From assembly GCA_033398695.1 (NCBI GenBank), contig CM065810.1:142381215-142445214 (forward strand): a DNA stretch of 64,000 nt. The letters run 5' to 3'. The number at the start of each line of letters is the position of its first letter. The first letter of the stretch is position 1. The DNA comes from Orobanche coerulescens. Its lineage: Eukaryota > Streptophyta > Magnoliopsida > Lamiales > Orobanchaceae. The notes beneath the pieces are model-generated. The model searched no databases and had not been told where the DNA came from. It saw only the letters and a list, made by a program, of their open reading frames with translations. Positions 21,467 to 33,925 of the stretch are shown here, piece by piece. The position numbers were made by a program, and so were the translations under genes.

Positions 21467-21587
21467 TGTAACACCCCCAGAATACATCCGGAAATGTTAC
21501 ACGCCGTAGGCCCTTCTTACAAGGATGTACAAGGCTAAACTCTACTAGACTACAAAATGATTGACCGACCGGGGTCAATCTAAATAC
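21467..21587 (-). repeat. 3' LTR of Gypsy C, left segment
   Basis: Matches 49052-49172 of the 5' LTR. Cut by insertion of Gypsy D at AATAC (21583-21587) and continues at 43412. Confidence 0.93.
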
Positions 21588-22913
21588 TGTAATATCCGCA
21601 ATCTTCGATTTCCGGTAAATTTCTTTTTTCGGAGGAAGTTCGTTTTGACAATTCTATCATGACCATTTCGTCATTCCGAGAATGATTAATTGTGCACTTT
21701 TTGTCATCCGAGTTCGTTTCGGTGTCGTTTTGTTGAGTTCCGTGTCCTTAATCGACTTTTTCACGTGGGAGTTCGACTTTGTTAGATCACCATTAATTTT
21801 TGGTAACTCCAAAAATTCTAAATCTTTGCAACATTATAGAGCATCGAGTTATCTTTCCAATGGTTCAAACAAAGGAGTCAATCGAGTCCTGACGAGAGAG
21901 TTATGGTCGCTTTAGCTCACCCGCCGTTATTGCCGATCACTGCCGGCCGAACTCGCCGGCCGTCGCCGTGCCGTACTCGTCCGAAATGCCGAAAGTTTCG
22001 TCTCAGGACCCGACCGTGTCGTCCCGACACGGCCCGTGCCGAACTCTTAGGATAAGCGTAACCGATCGCCGACACGCCCGACCGTGTTCCAGGACACGGC
22101 CGAGTCATGCCGAGTCGCTGTCGGACGGGTCACTATCGGAAGGCCCTCCGCGCCGCGACCGTGTCCGGGCAGACACGGTCGAGTCCTCGCCGCCAGTATG
22201 CGACACGACCGTGCCGAACGGCACGGGCCGTGTCCGGCAGCACCAACCCCTATAAAAGGCCCTGCAGACGTTTTTCTTGCCATTTTTCACCTTCTTCTTC
22301 TCCTCCTCCGCAGCTGGGCGTATTCTAAGCTTGAAGCCATGTTGTTTAGCAACATATCCATGGAGTTCCTTGGGTTATATCATCAATCATTCGTCCGATA
22401 TCATCCCTTGATCCAGCGAATCAAGGTTAGATCTTTAGAACCCTACTTTTGGTAAAATTGGGGGTTTTCATGTTTTTGTCCGATTCGTTCCGTTTTGTCG
22501 ATTAATTCATGATGAATATGATTAATCTTGTTGGTATTCTTAGTTTCCCTACGGATTCATGGTATATTTCGTGATTTTTACGGAATCGAGAGGGTTTGGT
22601 TGCGGTCCGCCCTCGTTGTTGTTTATATACGAATATACATGAATCGTAGGCGGATTTTCGGGTGTATTCCAATTCCGTATTCATTTAGAAATGGTTGTGA
22701 TTGTATTCTTCGAATCGTTAGGTTCGGTTTCATTGGTTCCTAGCGTTCGTCGGTGACTTTCCTTTCCGTTCGTTGCGTCGTCAATAATTCAAGGCAAGTA
22801 TCTTGCCCATACATTACGTGTTTTGTGGATATATTAGTTGGTAATTTACGATACGTGATTTATGAATGCCTATAATTAACTTTCAAAGGAATTGATATGC
22901 TTTTCAACACTTC
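21588..22913 (+). repeat. 5' LTR of Gypsy D, first segment (promoter half)
   Basis: Starts TGTAATATCCGCAATCTTCG. It runs to the Copia insertion at 22913 and resumes at 35061. It contains the palindrome array and TATA box described below. Confidence 0.93.
22014..22259 (+). promoter_or_regulatory. U3 promoter of 5' LTR D: long palindromes and TATA box
   Basis: CCGTGTCG-type half sites face each other: 22014-22032 (CCGTGTCGtccCGACACGG), 22082-22099 and 22159-22178. A consensus TATAAAAGG follows at 22251-22259. The 3' LTR copy has four such palindromes (39390, 39460, 39531, 39610) before TATAAAAGG at 39699-39707. Confidence 0.75.
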
Positions 22914-24043
22914 TGTTAGGAAAAACAAACACCCTGTATCGATTCAGCCGGGACACCCGATCCCTGTATCGATTGTTATTTGTTATTGAAAAGGTTTTGA
23001 CATATATGCCAAATACAAGAAGGAAAATCAGACGAGGATTCAAGGATTTATCATGTATCAAGACCAGCCTCGAATCAAGATAAGTGAAGCTCACAAGACA
23101 AAGAAGAAGACTTGTAAAAGATCAAGTATGGAAAACTGTCTCGATGCCCTAAATACACTACCTTCCATACGATTCACAAAAGGACAAGAAAGAACACAAG
23201 TCAAGTCCCGTTGAACAAAGAAGTATTTAAATACTCAAGGATAAAGTATTTAAATACATCATCTTCGTATCTTGAAATCCCACAAATCCGGATCATGTCA
23301 TATTCCCGTTGAAGGAAATTTTATTCAAACGGACATCTCAACGGATACTTTCTTCAGAGGCTATATATATCCTTGAAGACATTGAAGATCAAATACCCCA
23401 AGTGATATAACTCTCAAAGCTATCAAAGTTATCATCTGAGCAAACATATCTCCAGAGCAAACTGCAAGTTAAACCGAAAGAGATATACAGTGCTCAAACA
23501 TCAAGAACAAATTATCATCGATCTTGATATTCAAAGTCATTGTTCTTACTCGGTTACCTAACCTTTACCTCTGTAAAACCGAGCTCGTGGTGAACTCAAC
23601 AAGTTATTCGACTGTGTGGGACGAATAAGGACGAAGCTTGAACCGTGTGTGAAGAAGCTAGTCAAGAAGGAAGCTTTAACCAACTGTGTGAACGGTTGAA
23701 AGTGATATTCTTTGTATCAATCTGTGTGAACGATACAAGGATAGGTTTGTTTATAATTACGTAGTTGTGTACGCAGAATTATATAATAAACTTTTACTCT
23801 GTGTGGAGGACCAGTGGACGTAGAGGTTTACCTCGAACCACTTAAATTAATGTGTTATTTACCTTCGCTTTTCTGCTTTGAAATTACTGTGATATATTAA
23901 GTATACACCAAACACTTTGTTCTTGTATCCACGGCAACTAATCGTATCCAAGACTTCCGCTACGCACTCGTATTTAGATTCCATACGCTTTGTTGTTTAA
24001 ACTACTTTTCCAAATCGTATCCAAGATACTTAAGTGGCCAACA
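22914..24043 (+). repeat. 5' LTR of the Copia element
   Basis: 1130 bp, TGTTAGGAAAAAC to GTGGCCAACA. Most differences from the 3' LTR occur where the 3' LTR has CAG or CTG. Confidence 0.96.
23222..23372 (+). promoter_or_regulatory. Promoter of the Copia 5' LTR
   Basis: AGTATTTAAATACT at 23222 and a second copy (last base changed) at 23245, 23 bp apart. TCTCAACGGATA (MSA-like, AACGG core) is at 23336-23347. TATA box CTATATATATCC is at 23361-23372. Identical spacing occurs in the 3' LTR (34234, 34257, 34353, 34378). Confidence 0.65.
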
Positions 24044-24045
24044 AG

Positions 24046-24057
24046 TGGTATCGGAGC
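24046..24057 (+). other. Primer-binding site of the Copia element (variant)
   Basis: TGGTATCGGAGC, two bases after the LTR. It is the initiator-Met tRNA site with one A-to-G change, as in Gypsy B and C. Confidence 0.9.
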
Positions 24058-24153
24058 GGTTGATTCTAAAAAGAATCAGTCGTATTTCTTTTAACCGAAT
24101 CAGATTCAAATCACTTATTTTCAAAACAGTTTCTTTCATTCCTATATTATCAG

Positions 24154-26430
24154 CATGGATACTTCTATGATTAACAAAGTCCCTATGTTCTCTATTAACG
24201 AATTTGACGATCGGAGAATCGAATGGAAGCTCATCTTGGCAAAGAATGCACGAAGAGATGATCTTTGTCATACAGGATGGTCCGATCAAGATCATGAAGG
24301 TCAATCCAGCCGCAAGGATTGAGGGCCAAGCCCATGCTGAAATGCTCGAAAAGGAACGCGAGCAATGGACAACCGATGAAAGGAAGCGAGCCAATCTAGA
24401 CAACGTGGCTAAGAACGCATTATTTGTCACTCTTGACAAAGGCACGTTCTCAAAGGTAAAAAGCTGCAAAAAAACAAAGAAATCGGGATAAACTCAAGTT
24501 AATTTGTGAGGGAACCGAGCTCTCAAAGAAAACAAAATTTCAAAACTCACTCAGCAATTCGAATATTTTGAAATGAAACCAACGGAAACACTTGAGGAAC
24601 TTGACCTCAGATTTACTGGTATTGTTGGTGAACTTGAAGCGTTGGGCAAGATTTACACCCAAAAGGAGAAGAACTTAAAAATTTTCAGATCTCTCCCAGC
24701 CCGATGGGACATTAAGACCACAACTATGCGTGTATCATGTAATCTTAATGAAATATCCACTTTTGATCTCTTCTCCGACCTTAAAGCTTTTGAGTATGAC
24801 ATAGACAGAAGAGAGAAAGTGAAGAATCTCCTTCAAAGGTCACAGCTCTCGTCAGATCGAACCGTCGACACAAAGATGCCTAGCCTGCCGAAACCCTGGC
24901 CACAAGAGTGCCGACAATGACGACATCCTGTCACAAGATGAAATGGCGCTTCTAATGCATAAGTTCAAAAAGTTCATCAAACAGTCTGGAAAGACTCCTA
25001 CAAAGCCCAAACTCACAACAAGGTAAGCACCAAACATCATCCGATGCTAACTCGTGTTATAATCACAGAAACCAGTCATTATGCAAACAAATGTCCTCAT
25101 CCTAAAGTCCAAAGGTTGCCGGAGGCCGAGCAACAAGAGCGAGATGAAAGAAGACGTGCTTGGAAAGACAAGCTCAAGGCCCCGATTGAGAATCGAAGCC
25201 TCCCCACACCATCCAAATCGCATAATGTCTTCTGTGGTCACCGAAAGTGATTCATCCGACGATGAGTTCGATGATAAAGCATACATGTGCTTTATGGCTA
25301 AAGATGTTCCGAAGGTGAAGACAATGACGATGAGGTAAGTTCAACCTCGCTTATTCCATCTAATGCATCTCATACTTTCGAAAATATGATGAATGAATTC
25401 AAAAACATTCAAAAAGCCCATGAGAGTCTAAAATCGAGAATATACACCTTCAATTAACAAATCTAGAGCTGAAAGATGAGAATGACTTGTCAAGATAAAC
25501 TATGATAATATGTCTCTTGATTGTGAAACCAAAGAAGGTTGATTTTGAAAACTCATGGAGAGCAATCATCAACTTGCTCATGAACTAAATGAGGTTAAAA
25601 CCCATAATGAGAGCAAGACAAATGATTTGGTTCTACTACAAACCAAAATTACAACTCTCGAGAAGCGAGAAAATGAACTTGAGACCATTCTCAAGTCTTT
25701 GAAAAATCGTCCAAAAGAATGGAAGAAATCCCGAGCACCGGGCAACATGCTCATGATAAAAGTGGATTAGGATACGACTCATGTTCGAATAAAGGTAAAA
25801 CTAGATCGTGTTCGTCAAGAGTGTGGAACACATTCCAGAATCGGAAGATGTTCCTAGTCCCATAAAGGAACTCTGCATCGAGAAAACCAAAAGTCGCCAT
25901 TCCGCCCCACAACTCTACAATTCGAGACAGTGGAACCAACAACCACTCGAAGGCGTAATCTACAAAGATGCTCCCCAAGCATATCATCAAAGCCGAAAGT
26001 CATTCAAAGAAGACGGTATCCAACAACCAAAGGCCCGCACAGCTACTTCTCAAGATAAAGCACCTAGGTATTGGATACAGAGCCCCGTTATCCCTCAAGA
26101 CAAACAGATGCCGTTCAAGTATCAACAACAAGATTGGGAATCCAACCGGAGACCCGTAAGACAAGTGTTAGGCCTAGGAAAATGGCTCCACCTCCTAGAC
26201 GGCATTAAATCGGAATAATAATAATAATCCCGAATTTTACATGCATAATAATTATCATGATTATAACAACTACGGATATGCCCCGTAGATACCGCAATAC
26301 CGCACCGAGTACATCCTACAAGAAACCAATTCCGTCAGAAAATCTGGTACCTAAAGGAACTAACATACATGGACCCAAAATCAAAGGGGACCTAAATCTA
26401 CCTAATTTCTTTATTACAGGACATTCTAGA
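24154..26430 (+). pseudogene. Copia gag (UBN2-type capsid, zinc knuckle, coiled coil), frameshifted
   Basis: From MDTSMINKVPMFSINEFDD the capsid region runs through FVIQDGPIKI, REQWTTDERKRANLDNVAKN, KPTETLEELDLRFTGIVGEL and KIFRSLPARWD, all typical of plant Copia gag. A knuckle near 25060 is damaged: HYANKCPHPKVQRLPEAE is readable but the first cysteines are altered. Downstream there is a Leu/Glu-rich coiled coil (HQLAHELNEVKTHNE... to about 25720), a feature of Sirevirus gag. At least five frame breaks occur. The encoded protein would form the particle and bind RNA. Confidence 0.85.
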
Positions 26431-29400
26431 GGAGGATACCCGGTACTTCGATAGTGGATGCTCTCGTCCACATGATCGGAGACAGAGCAAGCTATCCGAT
26501 TTTGTAGAAGGTCGCGGTCCAAAAGTTTGCTTCGTGATAAATCTAAAGGAAGAACAAGAGGGAAAGGAAACCTACTTGTCGGGAAATTCAAAGTCACCGA
26601 TGTCGCATATGTTGAAGGCGTACAGATAATCTACTTAGTATTAGCGCCTGTGATAAACAGCTTCTCGGTGAAGTTCTATATAGATCGTTGAGAGTCAAAA
26701 ACACCTGGACCAAGGAAGTTGTGCTTACAGAAGCAGATCGTAATATGTACATTGCCGATCGAAGCCTATGAGCTCCTCAATTCCATGTTTTGTTGCCAAA
26801 GGCACCGCAGATCTTAGTGGCTATGGCACAAGAGGATGTCTCACGTCAACTTCAAGACGATCAACAAGCTTTCAAGACAGGGTATGGTAAGAGGTTTGCC
26901 GATGTGTCATTCAAGAAGGACGGTCATGCGGACCATGCCGAAAGGCAAGCAAATCAAGTCAACTCAAGAGCAAATCCTACCTTTCAACCCAAAGAGTATT
27001 GGAAATGCTACACATGGATCTCTACGGTCCCGTAGACCCAGTAAGTTTGGGAGGTAATAAATATTGTATGGTTGTTGTTGATGATTATTCCGTATGCTTG
27101 ACGATCTTTCTTAGCAAGAAGAAGGAAACAACATCAAGGCTGCCCGAGCTCCCGAGAAAGTTGCGTAATGAAAAAGCATCGAGTATCGTGTGCATTCGTC
27201 CGACAGAGGTACTGAATTTACTAACCGCTTTATAGAGCAATACTGCTCGGAGAATGGAATACAAGACGAGTACTCACCGCCCGTACACCTCAACAAAATG
27301 GTGTTGCCGAGCGAAAGAATAGACGTTGAAAGATGCAACTAGGACAATGATTGCCGAAAGCAAATTGCCGCAATGCTTCGGGGTGAAGCAACCAATACAA
27401 CGTGCTACACTCAAAACCGTATCGTCAACAAGCATCACAACAAAGCGACTTACGAGGTATGGAACAACAAAACTCCATTAGTTTCGTATTTTCACATTTT
27501 GGATGCGGGTGTTACGTATTGAACAATGGGAAGGACCAACTTAGAACATTTGATGAAAAATCAGATGAAGGAATATTCGTAGGATACTCCTCTGTTAGCA
27601 AAGCTTTCAGAATCTTTAATAAAAGGAGGCTGACGATCGAGGAATCAGTTCATGTAGTGTTCGACGAACCACACCATGACCCTACAGGAGTAGATAATAT
27701 CACTCAGGACATTCACCATCTATCTATCTTGGATCCACCTACACCCATCAACCCGTAGTTGATTTAGAAATCAACCCCGCACTGTAAGAATCGATGTGGA
27801 TGAAGTCAAGCCGCATAAGCCGTCGCTCCCACGAAACTTTCGATACAAAGACGGACCCGAACTAGAACCCGACCGAAGATGGTTGAGAGATCACCCGCAA
27901 GAGCCGATCATTGGAAACATTAATGCAGTGTTTCTACTCGTAGGAGAATACAGAGTACACAAGGAAATGTACTTTGTGCACAAGAAGAATCTAATGTCAA
28001 GTCTCACGCTTCTGAATGGAAATCTCAATCCGAACTTAGGAGACTCAATATGTGCACTATCGCCGTATTCTTAGCCCATCCGAACTGTTTCGACCATAGA
28101 CGCTCTTAACAACTCTCATTGGATTACATCTATGGAAGAAGAGCTTAACGGTTTGAAAGAAACAATGTATGGTATCTTGTACCTGCAGACCGACACACCA
28201 ATCGGTTATAGGAACCAAATGGGTATTTCAAACAAAAAGGATGGAAATGGACTTATCATAAGAAACAAATCCAGACTAGTAGCACAAGGCTATTGTCGAA
28301 GAAGGAATCGACTATGATGAAACCTTCGCCTCGTAGCGAGACTAGAAGCCATCAGATATTTTTAGCCTTTGCCGCCCATAAGAATTTTATCGTATACCAA
28401 ATGGACGTCAAGAGTGCTTTCTGAATGGAGAGCTTTGAAGAAGTTTATGTTGAACAACCACCGTGGTTTGCCAACACAGACGGTATCGATCTAGTTTACG
28501 TGCTAAGGAAAGCCCATGTACGGACTTAAACAAGCCCCTAGAGCACGGTACGAAACCCCGTCCCAAAGATCTAACCAACAACGGATTTGAGAAAGGTGTC
28601 ATCGACAAAACCTTGTTCAAAATACAGAAGGTGATGACCTTTTGATGGTACAAATCTATGTTGATGATATTATTTTTGGTTCAACTAACCTTGCTCTATG
28701 TCAAAGGTTCTCACATCTCATGCAAAGCAAATTTGAAATGAGTATGATGGGGAACTCAGTTATTTCCTAGGTTTGCAGATAAAGCAGATGCCTACAGGTA
28801 TATTCATCAACCAGAGAAATACAAAGAAGGAGCTTCTCAACAAATTTGGAATGAACACTTCCAAATCCTCGCCAACCCCCATGAGCACTTCCTGCAAATT
28901 AGTGCTGATGAAGCCGAAAGCCGTTTGACCAATCACTCTACAGAAGCTCATTGGTTCGCTTCCCGTACACCCGGCTAGCAGCCCGATATCCAAGATATCT
29001 TTGGAGTGTGTGCGAGATACCAAGTCGCACCTAAGGAATCACACTTCAATACATAAACGAATCTGAAATACGTTAAAGGAACAATGATGCGGGACTATGG
29101 TATCCTAAGGAAGGCGGATTCGATTTAGTTGGATACAATGACTCGGATCTCTGAGGTCGCAAGCTAGATAGGAAGAGTACAAGTGGAACTTGTCACTTTC
29201 TCGGACCTAGACTCGTATCTTGGTTCAAGAAGAAGCAATTGGCTAACTCCTTTCCACTACCGAATCGAATACTATGTCGGTAGGCTGCAGTATGCAGATC
29301 CTTTGATGCAAAGAACAACCGCCGACTATGGAATCGCTAGAGAGACTCCAATCATGTGTGATAGCACGAGTGCAATTGCAATCACGCACAACTCGCTTTA

Positions 29401-29590
29401 CACTCGCGCACTAAACATATCAACATGAAGCATCATTTCATCAGAATCATGTCGAGAACAAGGATGTTCGTCGAAAAAGTCCATACGACATCCACCGGGC
29501 CGACATTTTCACCAAGCCTCTCGACACGCAAGATTCAACATGCTAAGAACAGACTGGGAATACTGCAATGCCGGACTCCTGTAAGTAAAT
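26430..29590 (+). pseudogene. Copia pol (protease, integrase, reverse transcriptase, RNase H), frameshifted
   Basis: Domains follow Copia order. Protease: FDSGCSR near 26448. GAG-pre-integrase: MSHVNFKTINKLSRQGMVRG near 26836. Integrase: MDLYGPVDPVSLGGNKY near 27008, with the later acidic motifs near 27200 and 27310, and FDEKSDEGIFVGYSS. Reverse transcriptase: SMEEELNGLKE near 28132, MDVKSAF near 28400, the active-site motif YVDDIIFGSTN near 28660. RNase H: YVKGTM near 29070, CDSTSAIAI near 29360. More than ten frame changes split the ORF. Integrase before reverse transcriptase identifies Ty1/Copia. Confidence 0.92.
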
Positions 29591-29599
29591 TTCTTGCTT

Positions 29600-30357
29600 T
29601 TACTCAACAATTGAGGGGAATGTCAGAAGACCCGTGAATACAAAGATTCAACATTAATTATCCGTACACTCGAAACATCAATACAAGATCAGAGCGAACG
29701 AAGGCATATGAATCCTACGGTGATGTGTGCAATAATTAAGGGGGAATCTTGTAGACCCATGAATACAAAGATAAATCCAAATATTGTCAGTATGGAATTT
29801 AAAACCTATTAGTACCTTTTTAAGGGGGAACGTCGTATCGACGCGGAGAACAAAGACATACTATAGATTTCGATTCAAGATATAATATAATATTATTTCC
29901 TTTTAAAATAATTTTTGTCCACGTGCCTGCTTTTATGTCAAACGTCATGTTCATTAAATGCCTTACACGACATCCGGACAATCAATCTCAAAAGCCGCGA
30001 TGTTTTTAAAATTGTTTATTATTTTTAAACCGCCGTTTTAGGCATTTAGGGTATTCAACCTATGTCAGAAGTGGGACCCGCTGTATTTTAAAACCTTTTA
30101 ATGGATTAGCGTACCAGTTATACTAAATCCATCCTGACCGACGATTTCAAAAACGGTTCCCATCCCTTAAAATCTGACCATTCGTACTCTGTAAACCCTA
30201 TTTCGCCGCCCAAGTATAAAAGGACTGTATCTGCCATTGGAGACTCTTTACGCTTACTGCAATTACAAGAGATCTCAAGCAAACAGCCTACATATTCTCT
30301 GCATATTCACTGCGAATTTCTACTGTTTTCTTACACCTTCACTTTAAGAAAACATCC
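29600..30357 (+). other. Copia post-pol spacer with repeated polypurine tracts
   Basis: Purine runs TTGAGGGGAATG (29610), TTAAGGGGGAATC (29737) and TTAAGGGGGAACG (29820) resemble the true PPT before the 3' LTR (AAAAAGGGGGAAAT, 33912-33925). Two are followed by ACCCRTGAATACAAAGAT, which shows a duplication of about 124 bp. Repeated PPTs after pol are a known Sirevirus trait. A TATA-like GTATAAAAGGAC occurs at 30212. Confidence 0.65.
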
Positions 30358-33300
30358 ATGGCTAGTCAATCTTCATCCCCCGTTCTGAAGAAGACCTCCA
30401 ACATCATTGATGGACGGATCTTCTCGAAAACCGTCATCATCGAGCGTATCATCTCTGAAACCAACGACACTGAACCGATGGAGTATATCATTACTCGTCT
30501 TGAACAACAAGGTCTTTATCGCTTTGGAAGCAAAACCGCCGAAAAATATGACGCTCATCTGGTTGAGGAATTCTACCTCAACGCCGCTGCTCGCTTTCTC
30601 TCACTAGCCTGTGGAGGACATGTTGCCGACATCACCGCAATCCCAAGGAGTGCAAGTCTCGCATCAATAGCGACTTACTTGAGAAAATCTACAGTCCGCC
30701 GACGGCTCGACCATGGACCACCTTGAGACGTTTGGGTCTCAAGGGCTGATTACCAAGTTTTATGGACTATTTATCGGGTCCAAAGTGGTTGACATGGTGA
30801 CAACCACCGCCACAAGAAAATTTTCTTCTTCATTTCGTCTATCTCCACGATTTCTGCCTGCACTATTGAAAATCGAACCGGCATGCTCGAGATGTGCACG
30901 AATCTTAGGTTCAGAATGATGGTCGCCATCTTGACCTGTGAAAAGGTAAACTGGTGCCAAATCATTTTGAAACGACTTCAGGAAGAGGTGTGCAAACCGG
31001 CCACCCAAAAGAAATCATTTGGTTTAATGCTAAACTACATTCTGACGAGGTGCGGAGTCCAGCAATCCGCCGATGCCAAGAAAAACAGCTCTCGAATATA
31101 TTTAGGAGGCGTCAAACCCTCTGCCTATAACCAGAGCACAATGCATGCCAACCACCCGAGAACACGTCACATGCCTATTTCTGACAATCCCAGAGACGAA
31201 ACCGTGAAGGTCCCTGAATTGGAATCTTCAAAGAAGAAGCGCAAACGCTCTCACAGCAAGAGGCACTCTGCTGATGAGAAGTCGAAGAAGAGACTCCGGA
31301 GACTCTCAAAAATCAAAGCCAAACACTCCGAGGATGTCTCGCCCGTGGCGCAACCCACTGATATAGCACCCCAGGGCCCAACCCCTGCGGAAGAGGTGTC
31401 TCCTACTGCATCGACAGTAGATCCCGAGCCCTTGGCGGCTACGACGGATTTAGAGACATCTGCCAACATTCAAGACGTTAGCACGTCCGCCCATTCGAGC
31501 CAAAAGCTACTTCTCCTCTACGGATTCCACACCCGCACAGATCCAATTTCCTTCGGGTACCATCCTCGCAAGGAGTCCATCTTCCGTGCAGGATCCCATA
31601 CTGCACGAATCCTCAAACAGGCTCTGCACGTGATTCAAGTCCCTCCTGCACTCAATTATAAATCAAACACTTCTTTCAAGACAAATTGAACAGGCATTTA
31701 ACGATTTACGCAATGGAAAAGCTTTAGGCTAGCTCCGCACGACACATTGTACAACCTGGAGCGAATGGAGCCACGAAGAGCGATTTGTCTCAAGTAATCG
31801 ACTCAATCGAAATTGAGGCACTTTGCCGATGGGACAACGCTTCTTGCAAAGATCTCATTGAAAGCCACCTGTTGCACAAATCCGACGCCAGAAGAAAAGG
31901 AAAGAAGAAGTCGGAGGACTCTCCCGTTAATCCAAAAGACGACGACGACCACGACTCAGACGACGAAGACGATGCTCTTCAAGCAGGTCTGAGATTGAGC
32001 CGCGAAGAGGCTGAAGCCCAAGCCTCCTCTCCACCCAGAACCGACGAAGGGCCATCTAATCAGGCCAATCCACCTTCGCCACAGCCGGAGAATATTTCCG
32101 ACCAGGAGGAATCAGTCCCTCCCGTCGAGGAAAATCAAGAAATTTTGGAACAGGCACCCGAGCCTGTTGCGACCAAAGAAGCCAGTCCTACAACCCAACA
32201 GGAGGACTCAGTCCCTCCTGCATCCACATCTGCCGAAGAACCTTCGCCACAGGACGCTTCTGAACCAGCTGTCGCCATTCCACAAGAAGCTACTCACGCC
32301 CCTGCAACCTTGGAATCCGAGGACGGTAACGAACCTGAGGATATCCAACCTACTTCACGTCCATCCGTGAACGTAAGGAGGTTGAACGGTCAAGACTTCG
32401 CCACCGACTCTCCTATCTCTGCTGCACGCAAAGAGCGCCTGCAAGCTCTTGGCCTTCAGACTGTATTTATCCAAGATGCAGTTAACGCTCTCTCTTCCGT
32501 AGAAAAGGCACTGAACTGGATGCACACCTCTGCAGTTGAAGAAATGACAACTCTTCAACACGAAGTATCTCGAGTTGTTGATGCATTCATTCTTCTGCCA
32601 GAAGTGTTCAAGCAAGCCTTGAAGATTATGGAGGACAAACAAGCGCAACTGCTGAAGGAAGAAGCTTCGAAGACAAGAATTGCTGAAGCCAAGACAGCCT
32701 GTGCTATGATAGAGAACAGCTCTCAGCTGCGTGCGCATGACAAATCCATTCAAGAGATGTCGCAGACTCTTTCCTCCCTCGTTGAAAGAATAAACTGCAT
32801 CGAGACCAAACAGGACGCCGCTCTTGAAATCCTGCAAAGTCTTGATGAGGTCAAAAAGGGGGAAGAAGCTCGAGAAGCTGCAAGGAGAATAAGACTACAA
32901 CAGGAAAGGGAATTTGAGGCTGCTCAGAGCAGTATAGCTGTCGAATTGAACAAGCTAGCACCTCAACCCCAAAGTTTTAGAATTTCAGGCTCCAGACCAG
33001 AATTCCATGACCCAAATGTCCCTTGGCAAAATCTTGTTCAAAGACCTTCGGAAATACGTCTGCCAACCAACCGCAACCCAACTGCCGAAGAAGTGAAGCA
33101 CTGGAGGAAGAATGAACTGATGAGATATTTTGTCAAACTCATCAGGGAATCCGCCATCTTCAAGAATTATAAGACATTGGCGGAAGCGGCAGACAAATTT
33201 TCAAAGATGCTAGAAGAAGGTAAGCTCCCTCTCCAAATCGAGATGAAATCAAAACATAGAAGAGGAGATCGGGTCACCCATCCAGAGGATTGGATACTTG

Positions 33301-33428
33301 CCTTTGATCGTTCTTATGAAGGAAGAGCAATTTACCAAGAACGAGGCAATGATTCACTTCAAAACTGGTGGCGCGGCACCGAGAATGAGCCAGGAAGAAG
33401 ACCTTGGAGGCATGCGGATCAAAGATAA
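30358..33428 (+). pseudogene. Copia 3' ORF (Sirevirus env-like position), one long ORF broken by frameshifts
   Basis: Three consecutive open blocks (30358-30726, 30883-31689, 31785-33428) appear to be one protein of about 1000 residues. The first has EKYDAHLVEEFYLNAAARFL, similar in style to the plant-transposon domain of post-pol ORFs. The second has a Lys/Arg cluster (SSKKKRKRSHSKRHSADEKS) that looks like a nuclear signal. The third has acidic and Pro/Glu-rich sequence, a coiled-coil stretch (about residues 225-380 of that block), and a basic C-terminus. No signal peptide or membrane helix is evident, so a true envelope is unlikely. It is better preserved than pol. Function unknown. Confidence 0.72.
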
Positions 33429-33925
33429 AGAGCTGAAATTTTGTATATTATTTTTGTAATTTCTATTCAACACAGCAAACCTTGTACTCAATCTTTTTGA
33501 ATATCAATAAAATAGTTTGTTTGTCTTGAAAGATTACAACTCGTAATCTACTGTGTTAATGTATGATTACTTAAAATTGTTTGATAGAAATCTCAAGTTA
33601 GATAAACTTGATTGAAAAATTAAGCTGTACGAACTAGTCTACGAACAGTTCATAGTTTCAGTTGTAAAACTTAGAATACATTGTAAGATTGTGCCTGCGC
33701 GCCAATCATAGGCTTAAGTTGTAATAAATCTCAAACTGTATCGAACTTGCCTGCGAGCAGTTCATTATTGTAGACTAAGTCACTAAGTCAGACCTATTGA
33801 CAAGAGACCAAGAAATCTGCCAGAAGTCATCGAAGAAGAATGCTTCATGAAGAAGGTTTTGGCATCATCAAGAAGACTCGAAGAGTTTAAGTTAAGACTT
33901 GGCAAATTGTCAAAAAGGGGGAAAT

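Noticed and set aside
21917..22455. Arg/Pro-rich overlapping ORFs, repeated at 39370-39903
   Set aside because: Both copies are the palindrome-rich U3 of LTR D; frames differ between the two LTRs and have no protein motif.
30358..33428. True retroviral envelope gene
   Set aside because: No signal peptide, glycoprotein-like Cys pattern or transmembrane helix; the position alone is env-like.
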